Part shown: piece after piece, positions 54,401 to 62,960 of the stretch | Layout: the number at the start of each line of letters is the position of its first letter | Position numbering within the stretch: the first letter of the stretch is position 1 | NCBI RefSeq assembly: GCF_002368335.1 | Contig: NZ_AP018288.1 | Span: 3,553,044-3,617,043 of the forward strand | Direction of reading: 5' to 3' | Length of the DNA stretch: 64,000 nucleotides | Origin: Nostoc sp. NIES-4103 | GTDB taxonomy: Bacteria > Cyanobacteriota > Cyanobacteriia > Cyanobacteriales > Nostocaceae | The notes under the pieces: generated by a model | What the model was told of the DNA's origin: nothing | What the model saw: only the letters and a program-made list of their open reading frames with translations | The model's database searches: none | Position numbers and translations under genes: made by a program

Positions 54401-54993
54401 ACAGCGATATTCGCACCGATTTATCTAGTGGTAGCGGTAGAGGCGGGAATATTTTACTCTCAGCTGATACTATTATCGCTTTAGAAGATAGCGACATTCT
54501 CGCCTTTGCACCAGAGGGACAAGGTGGAAATATTACATTTAATACCCGCGCTTTATTTAGTGATTCTCTATTTGACCACAGACAAATATTAACTGATAGA
54601 AATAGCCTTCAGTCACTAAATAATAATGGTCGCTCTGATATTAATGCTACTGGTGCAATTTCTGGTAATATTATCGGCGTGCCTGATATTAGTTTTCTCC
54701 AAAACAGCCTCACAGAATTACAAAACAATCCCATTGATACTAACGCCCTAATTGCTAATAGTTGTATTGCTCGCAGTCCTAAACAAGAAGGAACTTTGAT
54801 CATTACAGGTACTGGTGGTTTACCAAATCGTCCTGGTGAGGCTGCGGCTTCTAGTTATCCTACAGGTGATGTGCAGAGTGTCACGAATAATAGTACAGCT
54901 AGTTCTTGGAAAAAAGGCGACCCAATTTTTGAACCCCAAGGAGTGTATCGATTAGCGAATGGGGATTTGGTGATGAGTCGTGAGTGTCATTAA
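51469..54993 (+). CDS. Two-partner-secretion exoprotein (TpsA, filamentous hemagglutinin type)
   Basis: 1174 residues from ATG 51469. The signal peptide (about 1-29) ends VKALAQ. The N-terminal TPS secretion domain (about 30-270) has the hallmark NPNGIIFGKNAQLNIGGSF. A long Asn/Gly/Ser-rich beta-helix follows with recurring GNAGNLSITT, GGNINITA and DAGNVNIQT turns. The C-terminus is typical of cyanobacterial members: NSCIARSPKQEG, then IFEPQGVYRLANGDLVMSRE, with two conserved Cys. It is secreted through a TpsB pore to the cell surface; the tpsB gene lies 1.1 kb downstream. Role: adhesin or surface layer, by family. Confidence 0.95.
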   Translation: MSEQSYCNYWRFGILLSLTFATNVKALAQVTADQTLGTQVVDIGLRSFILDGTTVDNTNLFHSFSNFNVPNSGAAIFLNEPNIVNIFARVTGGTASNIQGLIRTQGSANLFLMNPNGIIFGKNAQLNIGGSFVATTANSIQFPGGAEFSSTSSVTPENTLLSVNPTAFLFNQIAAQGTNSIENRAALEVPNNKTLILLGGRVAPTPESTGQILMDGGRIFALDGRIEIGGLTAPGIVGLNVDGDNLRLNFPENVARVNASFVNQSAAAVFGASGGNIIVNANDFNLLNSSNLYTGIVVNQGIPSVQAGDISINATGIVTIADQSDIGNTSIQPGNSGNINVVAESLKIINGSGIQATATQGNSGVVNIKVNDTVSLSGRGGGTFSDRSLSPSVITSNVRRPRDSSVSSSPPNLSGTPTSGKSGGINIQAQNLTLADGGLISATNFLADDSGDIKIQADNSITLNDSAAIFSITNGKGNAGNLSITTNRLILENSSQLSTSTFGSSNAGNINITARDISVDNSLIIASALSFPGVISNVGDAGNVNIQTGKISLTNSGSISSASGEPEPGETIGRGGNINITATDSIEIDSQNSTDFITGILTRTFSSSRAGDVTLETKNLLVKNGGSIRVEAANNLGGNAGNLTINASDSIDLISSNRNFPSLLTTGVYPFTENIVPVGNGGDITINTKHLQLTNSAISAATFGKGNAGDIFILSNQGVIVDNSTINSRVGAGGVGNAGDIQIQTQNLTLTNGGGIDTAITETTGNLPGGQGKGGNIRIDAADAVTISGTDANGNTSAISTESQRGALGQGGDITVNTDYFRAADNGSITAITENSSNAGNITINARVFEASNGGLITTGTFDSGKSGDITINATDSITISTNLNTVTGLFAGTGSTGNGGRISISTTNFNLFTSDLNLSNNLAVVSTRSQGQGIAGDINITAKKNFNASNGAIRAISEQSDGGNIDITARNINLRNNSDIRTDLSSGSGRGGNILLSADTIIALEDSDILAFAPEGQGGNITFNTRALFSDSLFDHRQILTDRNSLQSLNNNGRSDINATGAISGNIIGVPDISFLQNSLTELQNNPIDTNALIANSCIARSPKQEGTLIITGTGGLPNRPGEAAASSYPTGDVQSVTNNSTASSWKKGDPIFEPQGVYRLANGDLVMSRECH

Positions 54994-55107
54994 ATTTATT
55001 GATGATCAAGGTGATAGTTAACAGGAAAATCTCAATTAATTGCTAATAATTTACTAGCAATATCAGATACTATAAGATAATTAAATAATTTTATTTATGC
55101 AATTTGA

Positions 55108-55998
55108 ATGACACGCTTTATACATGACGAATTTGCCAAAGACTATTTAGAAGAATTACTCAAAAATTATGGAGAAGTCAAATCCTCACAAAAAATCTCA
55201 GGAGAAATTAAAGAAATAGATGTTGTATTTACTCCTGCTAAACAACAAACTTCTAATTTACACATCCTGGGTTTACTGGGAAGATTTGCTGAAAATCCGG
55301 CACTCATAGAACCTTTCCGCAATCCAACTTCTACTGACGAAATCTGCGACTGTGTTCTAAAATTATTAGAAGTCAAGGCTTTGCTACGACGAGAAGCTAA
55401 AGCCAACCAAACCAAACTTCAGGATGCAGAAATTCCCAAATTGTGGATATTAACACCAACTATCTCTAAAACCATATTGTCTAGTTTTGGCACTACACAA
55501 AAAACAGATTGGTTATCAGGAGTACATTTTCTCCCAGATGCTTGGCGGACTGCAATTGTAGCAATACACCAACTACCACCAACACCTGACACATTATGGT
55601 TAAGGCTTTTGGGTAGAGGAAGCGTGCAGTCACAAGCAATTATGGAATTGCAAGCGTTACCATTAAATCATCCATACCAGAAGGCAATCCTGGAATTAGT
55701 TTACAACTTGCGCGAAAACTTGAGAGTCAATCAAGAATTAGAAACAGATGATCAGGAGTTAATTATGCGACTCGAACCACTTTATCAAAGAGATAGGGAA
55801 CAGGCGAAGCAAGAAGGAAGACAAGAAGGAAGACAAGACTTAGTACTGCGTCAACTCAATCGCCGGATTGGTGAAATTGACGCTTCATTAATTGAGCGAA
55901 TTCAAGGATTATCTATTGAACAATTAGAAAATCTAGGAGAAGCCTTACTAGATTTTACTACTCTTGCTGATTTAGAAACTTGGTTTAACCAACAATAA
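55108..55998 (+). CDS. Rpn/PD-(D/E)XK nuclease-family protein with DUF4351 tail
   Basis: 296 residues from ATG 55108. The N-terminal half resembles the Rpn/transposase-associated nuclease family common in cyanobacteria (FAKDYLEELLKNYGEVKSSQ, then EIDVVFTP with the Asp). It has a helical linker with KQEGRQEGRQDLVLRQLNRR and the DUF4351 end LSIEQLENLGEALLDFTTLADLETWF. It lies between tpsA and tpsB but has no known role in secretion. It is probably a cargo gene that inserted by horizontal exchange, or a multicopy family member. The catalytic set is not complete enough for me to call it active. Confidence 0.85.
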   Translation: MTRFIHDEFAKDYLEELLKNYGEVKSSQKISGEIKEIDVVFTPAKQQTSNLHILGLLGRFAENPALIEPFRNPTSTDEICDCVLKLLEVKALLRREAKANQTKLQDAEIPKLWILTPTISKTILSSFGTTQKTDWLSGVHFLPDAWRTAIVAIHQLPPTPDTLWLRLLGRGSVQSQAIMELQALPLNHPYQKAILELVYNLRENLRVNQELETDDQELIMRLEPLYQRDREQAKQEGRQEGRQDLVLRQLNRRIGEIDASLIERIQGLSIEQLENLGEALLDFTTLADLETWFNQQ

Positions 55999-56097
55999 AG
56001 TTCAATAATTATCAGCAGTACCATTATCCCCTTCCACTAGCCTCAGTGAGCAATTCAATTTTGTCCACCAAATGCCAAGATTTTGGAATCCTTAAAG

Positions 56098-57804
56098 CTA
56101 AAACGCTTGATATCGCAGGTAAAAAGTCAGTCCGTTATCTTGCAGGGTATTCCCCCCAGTACTCACATCTGTAAGGGGAATACCATAATCTAAACGCAGG
56201 TTTAAATCTCGACTAGGTTGCCAAAGCAAGCCTAATCCAAAACTGGAAAGTGTCTGCGGTTGGGGATTACTACTTTGAATGTTCCACACTGTACCAATGT
56301 CGAAAAAAGGTGCTATTTGTAGAGTATTAGAATTGGCTAGCAAAGGAGTGCGGACTTCAACAGAAGCAGTAAAACCATTGTCGGCTACCAGTTTGTTTTG
56401 AGTGTAACCGCGCACTGTATCAAATCCACCAATGCTAAATTTTTCTAATGATAGTAAAGAATCCCCTGTCAATTGGGCGTTGATTCTGGTAAGTAGTAAT
56501 GTGCGTGATGACAATAACTGTACCCATTGAAATTGTCCTAGCCACGAAAAGAAACGTCCATCTGTATTTGTGTCATTAACTGTAGCATCAAATGCACCAA
56601 TACCAAGACTAAATTGAGAACGAGCCGCTAAAACTGTTCTAGTATCGCGTTTTACCCAATCTTGAGAAAAGCGAATAACTGTAACTTTTGCTTCACCATT
56701 TTCAGGGCCTTCAGAAAAAGAAAAGGGTATATTATCGAGTAGGAATGTTTGAGAACGCCGCAAATCTAATCCTAAACCAAGGGCAAATTCAGTTTGAGGT
56801 TTGCGGTACAAAGGTTGACGATAATTCAAAGAATAGGTTTGAGTTTCACTCCTAATCTTCAAATCACGGAAATTATCTTCAATAATCTGGCTGTCGGCGT
56901 TATTCACGCTAAAACTGAGAGTCCCATCATTGGCATTCAGAGGAATTGCATAGCTGACATTATATAAGTTTAGTCCTTCAGTAATTCCATATTCAGCATT
57001 CAAGCGATCGCTAAAACCCAGTAAGTTATCATGAGCAAGAAATATCCCTGCTTGAGTGGAACCAATGCTAGGAGATTGATTGTTATTTACAAAGACTCCG
57101 CCATGAAATGCAGGTGCTTCAGTAATTTGCACTTGTAAAATATTCCTACCGGGACTGCTACCTGCGGTTAACTCTGCATTTACCCGTTGAATTATCGGAT
57201 CTAGCTGTAATAATTGCAGTGCTGCTTCTAAACGTTTGCGGTTTAAGGGTGTGGAGGTGGCTTTTTCGAGGCGCGATCGCACGTATACTGGTTGCAGACT
57301 CCTCAAGCCAGTGATTTCAATTTTCTCTAATTCCCCTTCCACTACCTGAATTTTTACCACACTATCAGTCAAATTTTGATTGTTGGGCAAAAATGCACCA
57401 CTGGTAATGTAACCATTATTGATATAAAGTTCAGTGATATCTGAACGCAACTTTAGCAAGTCTGCAAAAGTAACTTGGCGATTTTCAAGTGGCTGAACCA
57501 ACTTAGCGATTTCATTTTTTAAAACTGTAGCACCCAAAACTTCGACTTTCTTGACTAAAAAACTTTCGCTATTGGGAAAATTTGTATCCGATGGCGTTGG
57601 TATTGCAGGAGAAGGCACAATTGGTGCCGCAGGGTTAGTAGGAGTAGGTACAGTCGGTGAAGGGGTAGGTTTAGGAATAGTTTGGTCGAGTGTTTCTGGT
57701 ACTGTTGGGGGAATGTTAACTCCTGGTGGTGGAATAGATTGAGCAGAGGTAACATTCGGGAAGATAAAGCTTAAGAGTAAATTTTGAGGTTGTTGTTCAA
57801 ACAT
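56098..57804 (-). CDS. Two-partner-secretion transporter (TpsB, ShlB/FhaC/HecB family)
   Basis: 568 residues from ATG 57804; no in-frame start exists further upstream before a stop. The N-terminus (MFEQQPQNLLLSFIFPNVTSA) is a short, weak signal peptide. A Pro/Thr-rich linker follows (about 25-70), then two POTRA-type domains (about 75-240: SFLVKKVEVLGATVLKNEIA, then VVEGELEKIEITGL). The 16-strand outer-membrane barrel has the family motifs GGVFVNNNQSPSIGSTQAGI and FDTVRGYTQN and ends in Phe. It exports the TpsA-type protein encoded at 51469. The dihydrouridine synthase gene ends 19 bases upstream, suggesting one transcript. Confidence 0.94.
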   Translation of the reverse strand: MFEQQPQNLLLSFIFPNVTSAQSIPPPGVNIPPTVPETLDQTIPKPTPSPTVPTPTNPAAPIVPSPAIPTPSDTNFPNSESFLVKKVEVLGATVLKNEIAKLVQPLENRQVTFADLLKLRSDITELYINNGYITSGAFLPNNQNLTDSVVKIQVVEGELEKIEITGLRSLQPVYVRSRLEKATSTPLNRKRLEAALQLLQLDPIIQRVNAELTAGSSPGRNILQVQITEAPAFHGGVFVNNNQSPSIGSTQAGIFLAHDNLLGFSDRLNAEYGITEGLNLYNVSYAIPLNANDGTLSFSVNNADSQIIEDNFRDLKIRSETQTYSLNYRQPLYRKPQTEFALGLGLDLRRSQTFLLDNIPFSFSEGPENGEAKVTVIRFSQDWVKRDTRTVLAARSQFSLGIGAFDATVNDTNTDGRFFSWLGQFQWVQLLSSRTLLLTRINAQLTGDSLLSLEKFSIGGFDTVRGYTQNKLVADNGFTASVEVRTPLLANSNTLQIAPFFDIGTVWNIQSSNPQPQTLSSFGLGLLWQPSRDLNLRLDYGIPLTDVSTGGNTLQDNGLTFYLRYQAF

Positions 57805-57823
57805 AAAATACCATTAGCTATAG

Positions 57824-58843
57824 CTAAATACCAGAGTAAGGTGTTAAGGCTAAAGTCTGCGTAGTATCAGCCAAGAGAAAGCGATCGCAGATCTCAAAAA
57901 ATTCAACCTCAGTTTGCGCCTGTCGCATCAAGCGCAGGAAATGCCCTTGGGGATCGACACTTAAAGCTATGTAGTTGAGGAATAGTTTGAGATAACCTAG
58001 ACGCGCTCGTTCTGGGATATGGGGTGCTTGTGGAGTTTGCCATAACCGATCAATGTAGTTGCGTACTTCTACTAAAGGAACAGGCGTGATCGGCTCAAAT
58101 CGCAATGCTTGTTGAATTTGATGAAAAATCCAAGGATTACCAATTGCCCAACGTCCTATCATCACACCAGCCGCGCCTGTTTGAGAAAGCACTGATAATG
58201 CTTGGAGAGCCGAGTAGATATTTCCGTTAGCAAGCACTGGACAATTGACCCGTTTAACCGCTTGGGCGATCAAATCATAATTCACTGGCCCGTGATAGCG
58301 GTCTAGAACTGTACGACCATGCAAACTCAGCAAATCAATGCTGTGGTCATTGATGATGTCTAGTATTGTATAAAAAGTATCGGTATTCTCAAAGCCTAAA
58401 CGCATCTTGACAGTCAAAGGGCGATCATTCACCGCTTGTCGTAATTCTCCCAAAATCCGCTTGACTTTTTCTGGCTGTTTTAGCAATCCACCCCCAACTT
58501 TTTTACGGTAAATTCTCGGTGCTGGACAACCCATATTTAAGTCAATGCCTGCAACATTATAAGTGCAGAGTTCTTGTGCTGTTCTTACCAAGTCGGGAAT
58601 GCTTTCGCCAATCATCTGAGCAAAAACGGGGCGACCTGTGTCGTTTTCGGTGATTGATGCCAGAATGTTGGGATTGAGCCGTGATGTTTCATTGACGCGA
58701 AAATATTCGGTAAAGAAGTAGTCAGGGCCGCCGTAATCAGCAATCACCTTCATAAACTTTAGGGTGGTCACGTCTTGCATGGGTGCAAGAGCGGTAAGAG
58801 GTAAATCCTTGTTCAGCGATTGAGGAAGTGATACTTGGGACAT
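57824..58843 (-). CDS. dus: tRNA-dihydrouridine synthase
   Basis: 339 residues from ATG 58843 (TTG 58864 is also open). The Dus family FMN barrel is visible: LTALAPMQDVTTLKF, GIDLNMGCPAPRIYRKKVGG with the catalytic Cys, LTVKMRLGFENTDTF, LSLHGRT and ANGNIYSALQAL. It reduces specific uridines in tRNA D-loops. I cannot say DusA, B or C. The tpsB gene follows 19 bases downstream, an unusual pairing. Confidence 0.93.
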   Translation of the reverse strand: MSQVSLPQSLNKDLPLTALAPMQDVTTLKFMKVIADYGGPDYFFTEYFRVNETSRLNPNILASITENDTGRPVFAQMIGESIPDLVRTAQELCTYNVAGIDLNMGCPAPRIYRKKVGGGLLKQPEKVKRILGELRQAVNDRPLTVKMRLGFENTDTFYTILDIINDHSIDLLSLHGRTVLDRYHGPVNYDLIAQAVKRVNCPVLANGNIYSALQALSVLSQTGAAGVMIGRWAIGNPWIFHQIQQALRFEPITPVPLVEVRNYIDRLWQTPQAPHIPERARLGYLKLFLNYIALSVDPQGHFLRLMRQAQTEVEFFEICDRFLLADTTQTLALTPYSGI

Positions 58844-58864
58844 AAAGCCAAGAGCGTTTGACAA

Positions 58865-59203
58865 AGCATCACTCTATCAAAAAATAGCAACAGGGTATTG
58901 AGCCAAGATATGACCAAAAAGCTGCAATATAACGGTAAAAGGCGAGATTTTCTACTGTAAATCTTGTTTTTTTAACTTTGATGTAGCAACTCTTCAAAGC
59001 ATTACAGGATAAGCTTTTTGGGACTATCTTGCTTAAAATGACCCATATCTCGGCTCAACCCCTACTATACATGCAAGCTGATTAATAATATTGGCATTCC
59101 CCAAAACGAGCGATCGCAGCAATTACTAAACTATACAGTCTAGTTTGCACGCTTGTACAGCCAAAGCCGAAGCAATGCGCCTACATCTAGCGAACTGCAA
59201 TGT
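58865..59203. other. Intergenic region, no gene seen
   Basis: 339 bases upstream of dus and downstream of the AraC regulator. Nothing recognisable beyond one HIP1-like site. Confidence 0.5.
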
Positions 59204-60160
59204 TCAGGCAATTCGTAAACGTTGAATATCCTTGATGGGTGGGGCACCAAATAAGCGGGAATATTCACGACTGAACTGTGAAGGACTCTCATAACCAACC
59301 TGATAAGCCGCATGGGTTGCATCAGCGTTTTCAGCCAGCATCAGACGACGTGCTTCCAATAATCTCAACTGTTTTTGATATTGCAATGGACTCATTGAGG
59401 TGACTGCCTTAAAATGGCGATGGAATGATGCAGGAGACATACCCGCTTGCAAAGCCAAATCATCAACGCGCAATGATTTTGTAAAATCAGCTTTGATGCG
59501 TTTAATTACCTGTGCAACCCGCTGCATATTACTACCGGATGTCGCAATCTGGCGAACTGCTTCGTCCTGTTCGCCAATTAAAAGGCGGTAATAGATTTCG
59601 CTAATAATTATCGGTGCCAGGAATGGAATATCCTGGGGCGTATCCAAAAGCTGTGTTAGTCTGGTGGCACAATCAATTAACGATGCATTAGCATCACTAA
59701 CGAACAAGCCTCTAACCGAAGTTTCTTTTTTATCTGGGCTGCGCTGGATTTGGTCAATAATATTCCAAAGTTGAGTTGCGTCCAGGCTCAGCTTAAATCC
59801 TAGATACGGTTTTTCTGGTGTCGCTTCGACAATGTATCCACTGAGCGGTAAATCCACTGTGACAACGATATATTGAGCTGCACCATACTTATAGGTTTCC
59901 TTTCCTAGTAAGGTTTCTTTTTTGCCTTGAAGAATAATGCAAAGAGTGGGTTCATATACGGCACAAAGTGCTGTAGGAGCAGCAGATTCCCGCATAAATT
60001 CCAACTGAGCGATCGCAGTTGAATGAATACCGTTCCCCAAGTCATCCGTATGGCGAGTCACTATTTTTGCCAGTTGTTGACAAGCATGAATCGCCGTTTC
60101 GCGCTTCAACAGTTCAATTGCCATAGCAGTTTGTTGATCACTCTCATCATTTTGCTGCAC
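59204..60160 (-). CDS. AraC family transcriptional regulator
   Basis: Up to 318 residues from GTG 60160; ATG 60124 (MAIELLKRE) is a good alternative start. The N-terminal AraC_N-type cupin domain (PTALCAVYEPTLCIILQGKK) is followed by the C-terminal AraC DNA-binding domain with two helix-turn-helix motifs: LRVDDLALQAGMSPASFHRH and AAYQVGYESPSQFSREYSRL, ending FGAPPIKDIQRL. It is divergent from the SDR gene and probably controls it. Confidence 0.94.
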   Translation of the reverse strand: MQQNDESDQQTAMAIELLKRETAIHACQQLAKIVTRHTDDLGNGIHSTAIAQLEFMRESAAPTALCAVYEPTLCIILQGKKETLLGKETYKYGAAQYIVVTVDLPLSGYIVEATPEKPYLGFKLSLDATQLWNIIDQIQRSPDKKETSVRGLFVSDANASLIDCATRLTQLLDTPQDIPFLAPIIISEIYYRLLIGEQDEAVRQIATSGSNMQRVAQVIKRIKADFTKSLRVDDLALQAGMSPASFHRHFKAVTSMSPLQYQKQLRLLEARRLMLAENADATHAAYQVGYESPSQFSREYSRLFGAPPIKDIQRLRIA

Positions 60161-60455
60161 CTAATTATAGAGGATTGTTTTGGCGACCATCGTTCTGCTT
60201 GAGAGGATCAGGCAATAATCTGCGAGGTTTATGTATTTATAACCCCTCTGCTTAAGCCTATGATGAACCCATACAAAAAGACAATGAAAGGATAAGGCAA
60301 TAGAACAGGGTACAACAAGCATATTTAAATCGCTTTGTTTACAAAATCGAGGTAGAGACAAAGCTTAAATGCGGCTTTTGCAACTGCCTAGAAAGAAATT
60401 GATATCGGTTCAAGAATTTAGCTGTTTTACTAACTCAATGTCAGGAGATCTACAA

Positions 60456-61286
60456 ATGACTCAAAAAACATGGTTCATTACAGGTGCTTCCCGTGGAATT
60501 GGAGCTGAGATCGCACTAGCAGTTTTGGCAGCAGGTGACAAATTAATTGCAACCGCCCGCAACAAAGCCGATTTGCATCAGTTCGAGTCCAGTCAAAATG
60601 TGTTGACACTCAGCCTGGATATTACCGATGAGGCTCAAGTCAAAGCAGCAGTTACAGCAGGACTGGAACACTTTGGGCAGATCGATGTGTTAGTCAACAA
60701 TGCTGGATTCGGTTTGCTGGGAGCCATCGAAGAAACCAGCGCTACTGAGGTTGAGCGGGTATACCGCACGAACGTCTTCGGGCTGTTGAATGTGACTCGT
60801 GCCGTGTTGCCCAGTATGCGTCAGCGCCGCTCTGGACACATTATTAACCTATCGTCCATCGGGGGCTATCGCTCCTCTCCAGGGTGGGGCATCTATTGCT
60901 CAACCAAATTTGCTGTTGAAGGCATTACTGAAGCTCTGCACGATGAACTAGCTCCTTTGGGAATTCATGCTACCGTTGTCGAACCAGGATACTTCCGTAC
61001 CAATTTTCTCGATGGCAGTTCGCTTCAAAAAACTGCAACCCAAATTCCTGATTATGCTGATACCGTCGGTAAAACTCGTAACCTCGCATCCCAACGGAAC
61101 TATCAACAACCAGGAGATCCCACCAAACTTGCCCAGGCGATCCTTGAGATCGTCAACGCAGATATACCACCTCTGCGGTTGCCTTTAGGGACAGACACCC
61201 TTGAGGCAATTGCTCTTAAAAACGCTTACGTCGAGCAAGAAACGGCACAATGGCGGACTTTGGCCGAATCCACTGATTACAGATAA
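60456..61286 (+). CDS. Short-chain dehydrogenase/reductase
   Basis: 276 residues from ATG 60456, with AGGAG 9-13 bases upstream deciding this start. Classical SDR: cofactor motif ITGASRGIGAEIA, NNAGFG, catalytic Ser in NLSSIGGY and YCSTK (Tyr/Lys). The residues after the nucleotide loop (ATARNK) suggest NADPH preference. The substrate is unknown. It is divergent from the AraC regulator, with an NTF2-like gene downstream. Confidence 0.94.
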   Translation: MTQKTWFITGASRGIGAEIALAVLAAGDKLIATARNKADLHQFESSQNVLTLSLDITDEAQVKAAVTAGLEHFGQIDVLVNNAGFGLLGAIEETSATEVERVYRTNVFGLLNVTRAVLPSMRQRRSGHIINLSSIGGYRSSPGWGIYCSTKFAVEGITEALHDELAPLGIHATVVEPGYFRTNFLDGSSLQKTATQIPDYADTVGKTRNLASQRNYQQPGDPTKLAQAILEIVNADIPPLRLPLGTDTLEAIALKNAYVEQETAQWRTLAESTDYR

Positions 61287-61439
61287 GGAGTGGAAGACTC
61301 AGCCATGAAAAGGCTGCCTGATCTGTGGTGTTTTTGATTGCATGGAAAATACTGATAGTTCAGGCAGCCTGACGTTTCGATTCGATAACAAAGACAATTA
61401 GGGCGTTTTCTACACAGGCTTAATCCAAAAAGAGGATTT

Positions 61440-62012
61440 ATGAAAAAATACATCACCGCTCCCCACCGTAAATTACTAATTAGCTTTGGATTAATTGGCT
61501 TTGGTTTGATGATAGCCACCGCGGCACTTGTGGCCAGTGCTACAGTCGAGCCAAAGCTTGCAGAGATTCACAAGATTGTGCAATCTAATGAGAGCCAGAA
61601 TAAAGAAATAGTACGCGAAGGCTTTGCCAAATGGGCAAATAACACTGGTAGTTTCTTCGATCTGCTGGCTGATGATGTCGAATGGACGATTACAGGCAGA
61701 AGCCCAATTTCCAAAACCTATACCAGCCGCAAGCAATTTTTGGAGGAAGCGATCGCACCAATTAACGAGCGATTGAGCGTCACAATAGTACCCAGTGTCC
61801 GAGGTATTTATGCCGATGGCGACACAGTAATTGCCTTATGGGATGGAACAGCACGAGCCAAAGACGGCAAACCCTATACCAACACCTATTCCTGGTATAT
61901 GACCATGAAAAACGGGCGTATTGTAAAGGTAGTAGCATTCTTCGATACCATTGAGCTTACCGATCTGTGGAAACGCATTCCTGTAAGTAAAAAGGAATTG
62001 ACAAACTATTGA
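61440..62012 (+). CDS. NTF2/SnoaL-like protein with N-terminal membrane anchor
   Basis: 190 residues from ATG 61440 (agagg just before). The N-terminal hydrophobic segment (about 13-35, LLISFGLIGFGLMIATAALV) is an anchor or signal peptide. The NTF2-like domain (about 55-185) has FAKWANNTGSFFDLLADDVE, then WTITGRSPISKTYTSRKQFL and GDTVIALWDGTARAKDGKPY. Such proteins are ketosteroid-isomerase-fold enzymes or binding proteins. It is probably in the SDR operon and regulated by AraC. Confidence 0.85.
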   Translation: MKKYITAPHRKLLISFGLIGFGLMIATAALVASATVEPKLAEIHKIVQSNESQNKEIVREGFAKWANNTGSFFDLLADDVEWTITGRSPISKTYTSRKQFLEEAIAPINERLSVTIVPSVRGIYADGDTVIALWDGTARAKDGKPYTNTYSWYMTMKNGRIVKVVAFFDTIELTDLWKRIPVSKKELTNY

Positions 62013-62048
62013 AGTTCAAGGCGATCGCTGGCTCTAGGAAAGTTAGCG

Positions 62049-62387
62049 ATGGCCTTTCATACCAAAATCAATCAATTCCTTAAAATTATGACACAGAGCA
62101 TCACAAAAACCCAAGACCCATTGACGAGCCGCGATCGCCGCATCATTGCAACCATCGTCAATCAGTCTCATTATCCCTATGAGTGCCAGCCAAGCGATGT
62201 GATAACCATCTGGGTTAACTCAGATGATGTAGTGTGGGTTAAGATGACCCACGGTTACGCCCGTTTCAATAAAGAGCTTTATGATTTTAAAATACATCTA
62301 GAAAAAATTATGTTTATTAATCAGTACGTCTGCCAAAAGCCAGATAGTTTTGAGATGAGAAAACTCTCGGCTTTGCAGACTTTTTAG
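62049..62387 (+). CDS. Small protein, unknown function
   Basis: 112 residues from ATG 62049, or 99 from ATG 62088 (MTQSITKTQDPLT). It contains SRDRRIIATIVNQSHYPYE and ITIWVNSDDVVWVKMTHGYA. It has no membrane segment and no known family. It follows the NTF2-like gene by 36 bases and may be in the same operon. Confidence 0.55.
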   Translation: MAFHTKINQFLKIMTQSITKTQDPLTSRDRRIIATIVNQSHYPYECQPSDVITIWVNSDDVVWVKMTHGYARFNKELYDFKIHLEKIMFINQYVCQKPDSFEMRKLSALQTF

Positions 62388-62447
62388 GTAATGCACAGTA
62401 CATCACGGTGGGCAATCTGTCTGGCAACGACAAAGCGTTTTTGTTCT

Positions 62448-62960
62448 TTAGATGCTTTCTTGTTGTATATCTGGTATCTGATATTCCAGCAATCTTAAAG
62501 GAGTGTATTGGTAGGCAGCAAAAGTTAATAAAATTGTAATAATACCCATTGTTATAAACATTAGAGCAATACCCCGCCCTGAACCGATACCAATAATCTG
62601 TCCCAAGCTTGTAGCTAAAAGCCCGTCAGGAGTTAGTAAAGGCTCAAATAAATTGTCAGCTAATGGCCCTACAACAATATAAGCAAGAGATAAGGATATT
62701 CCTGTAGCAGACCTCATTAAAGCGAAGACTCTTCCTTGCAAATTGGGTACAACTTTTCTTTGAAAGATTGTGTGAATGGAACCACTGATAATAGGTAAGC
62801 TAAAGGAGAAAAAGAAAGTAGCAAAGGCTAATAGTGATACAGAAGGTCTTAATCCAGCAACAAAAATGCAGAATCCACTCAATAGCATAAAACGGAATAC
62901 GCTATTAATGAGTCCAATTTTTTCTCCATAAGTACTTATCACTATGCTACCTGCTATCAT
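62448..62960 (-). pseudogene. C-terminal fragment of an MFS transporter
   Basis: The 170-residue frame starts MIAGSIVISTYGEK and carries about five hydrophobic segments of a major-facilitator efflux protein (LRPSVSLLAFATFFFSFSLP, RKVVPNLQGRVFALMRSATG). The usual length is about 420 residues, so the N-terminal half is missing. The frame extends back a few codons (AIGGIG) into the NRPS 3' end, overlapping it. A deletion probably fused the two. It is possibly part of an export function for the NRPS product. Confidence 0.75.
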
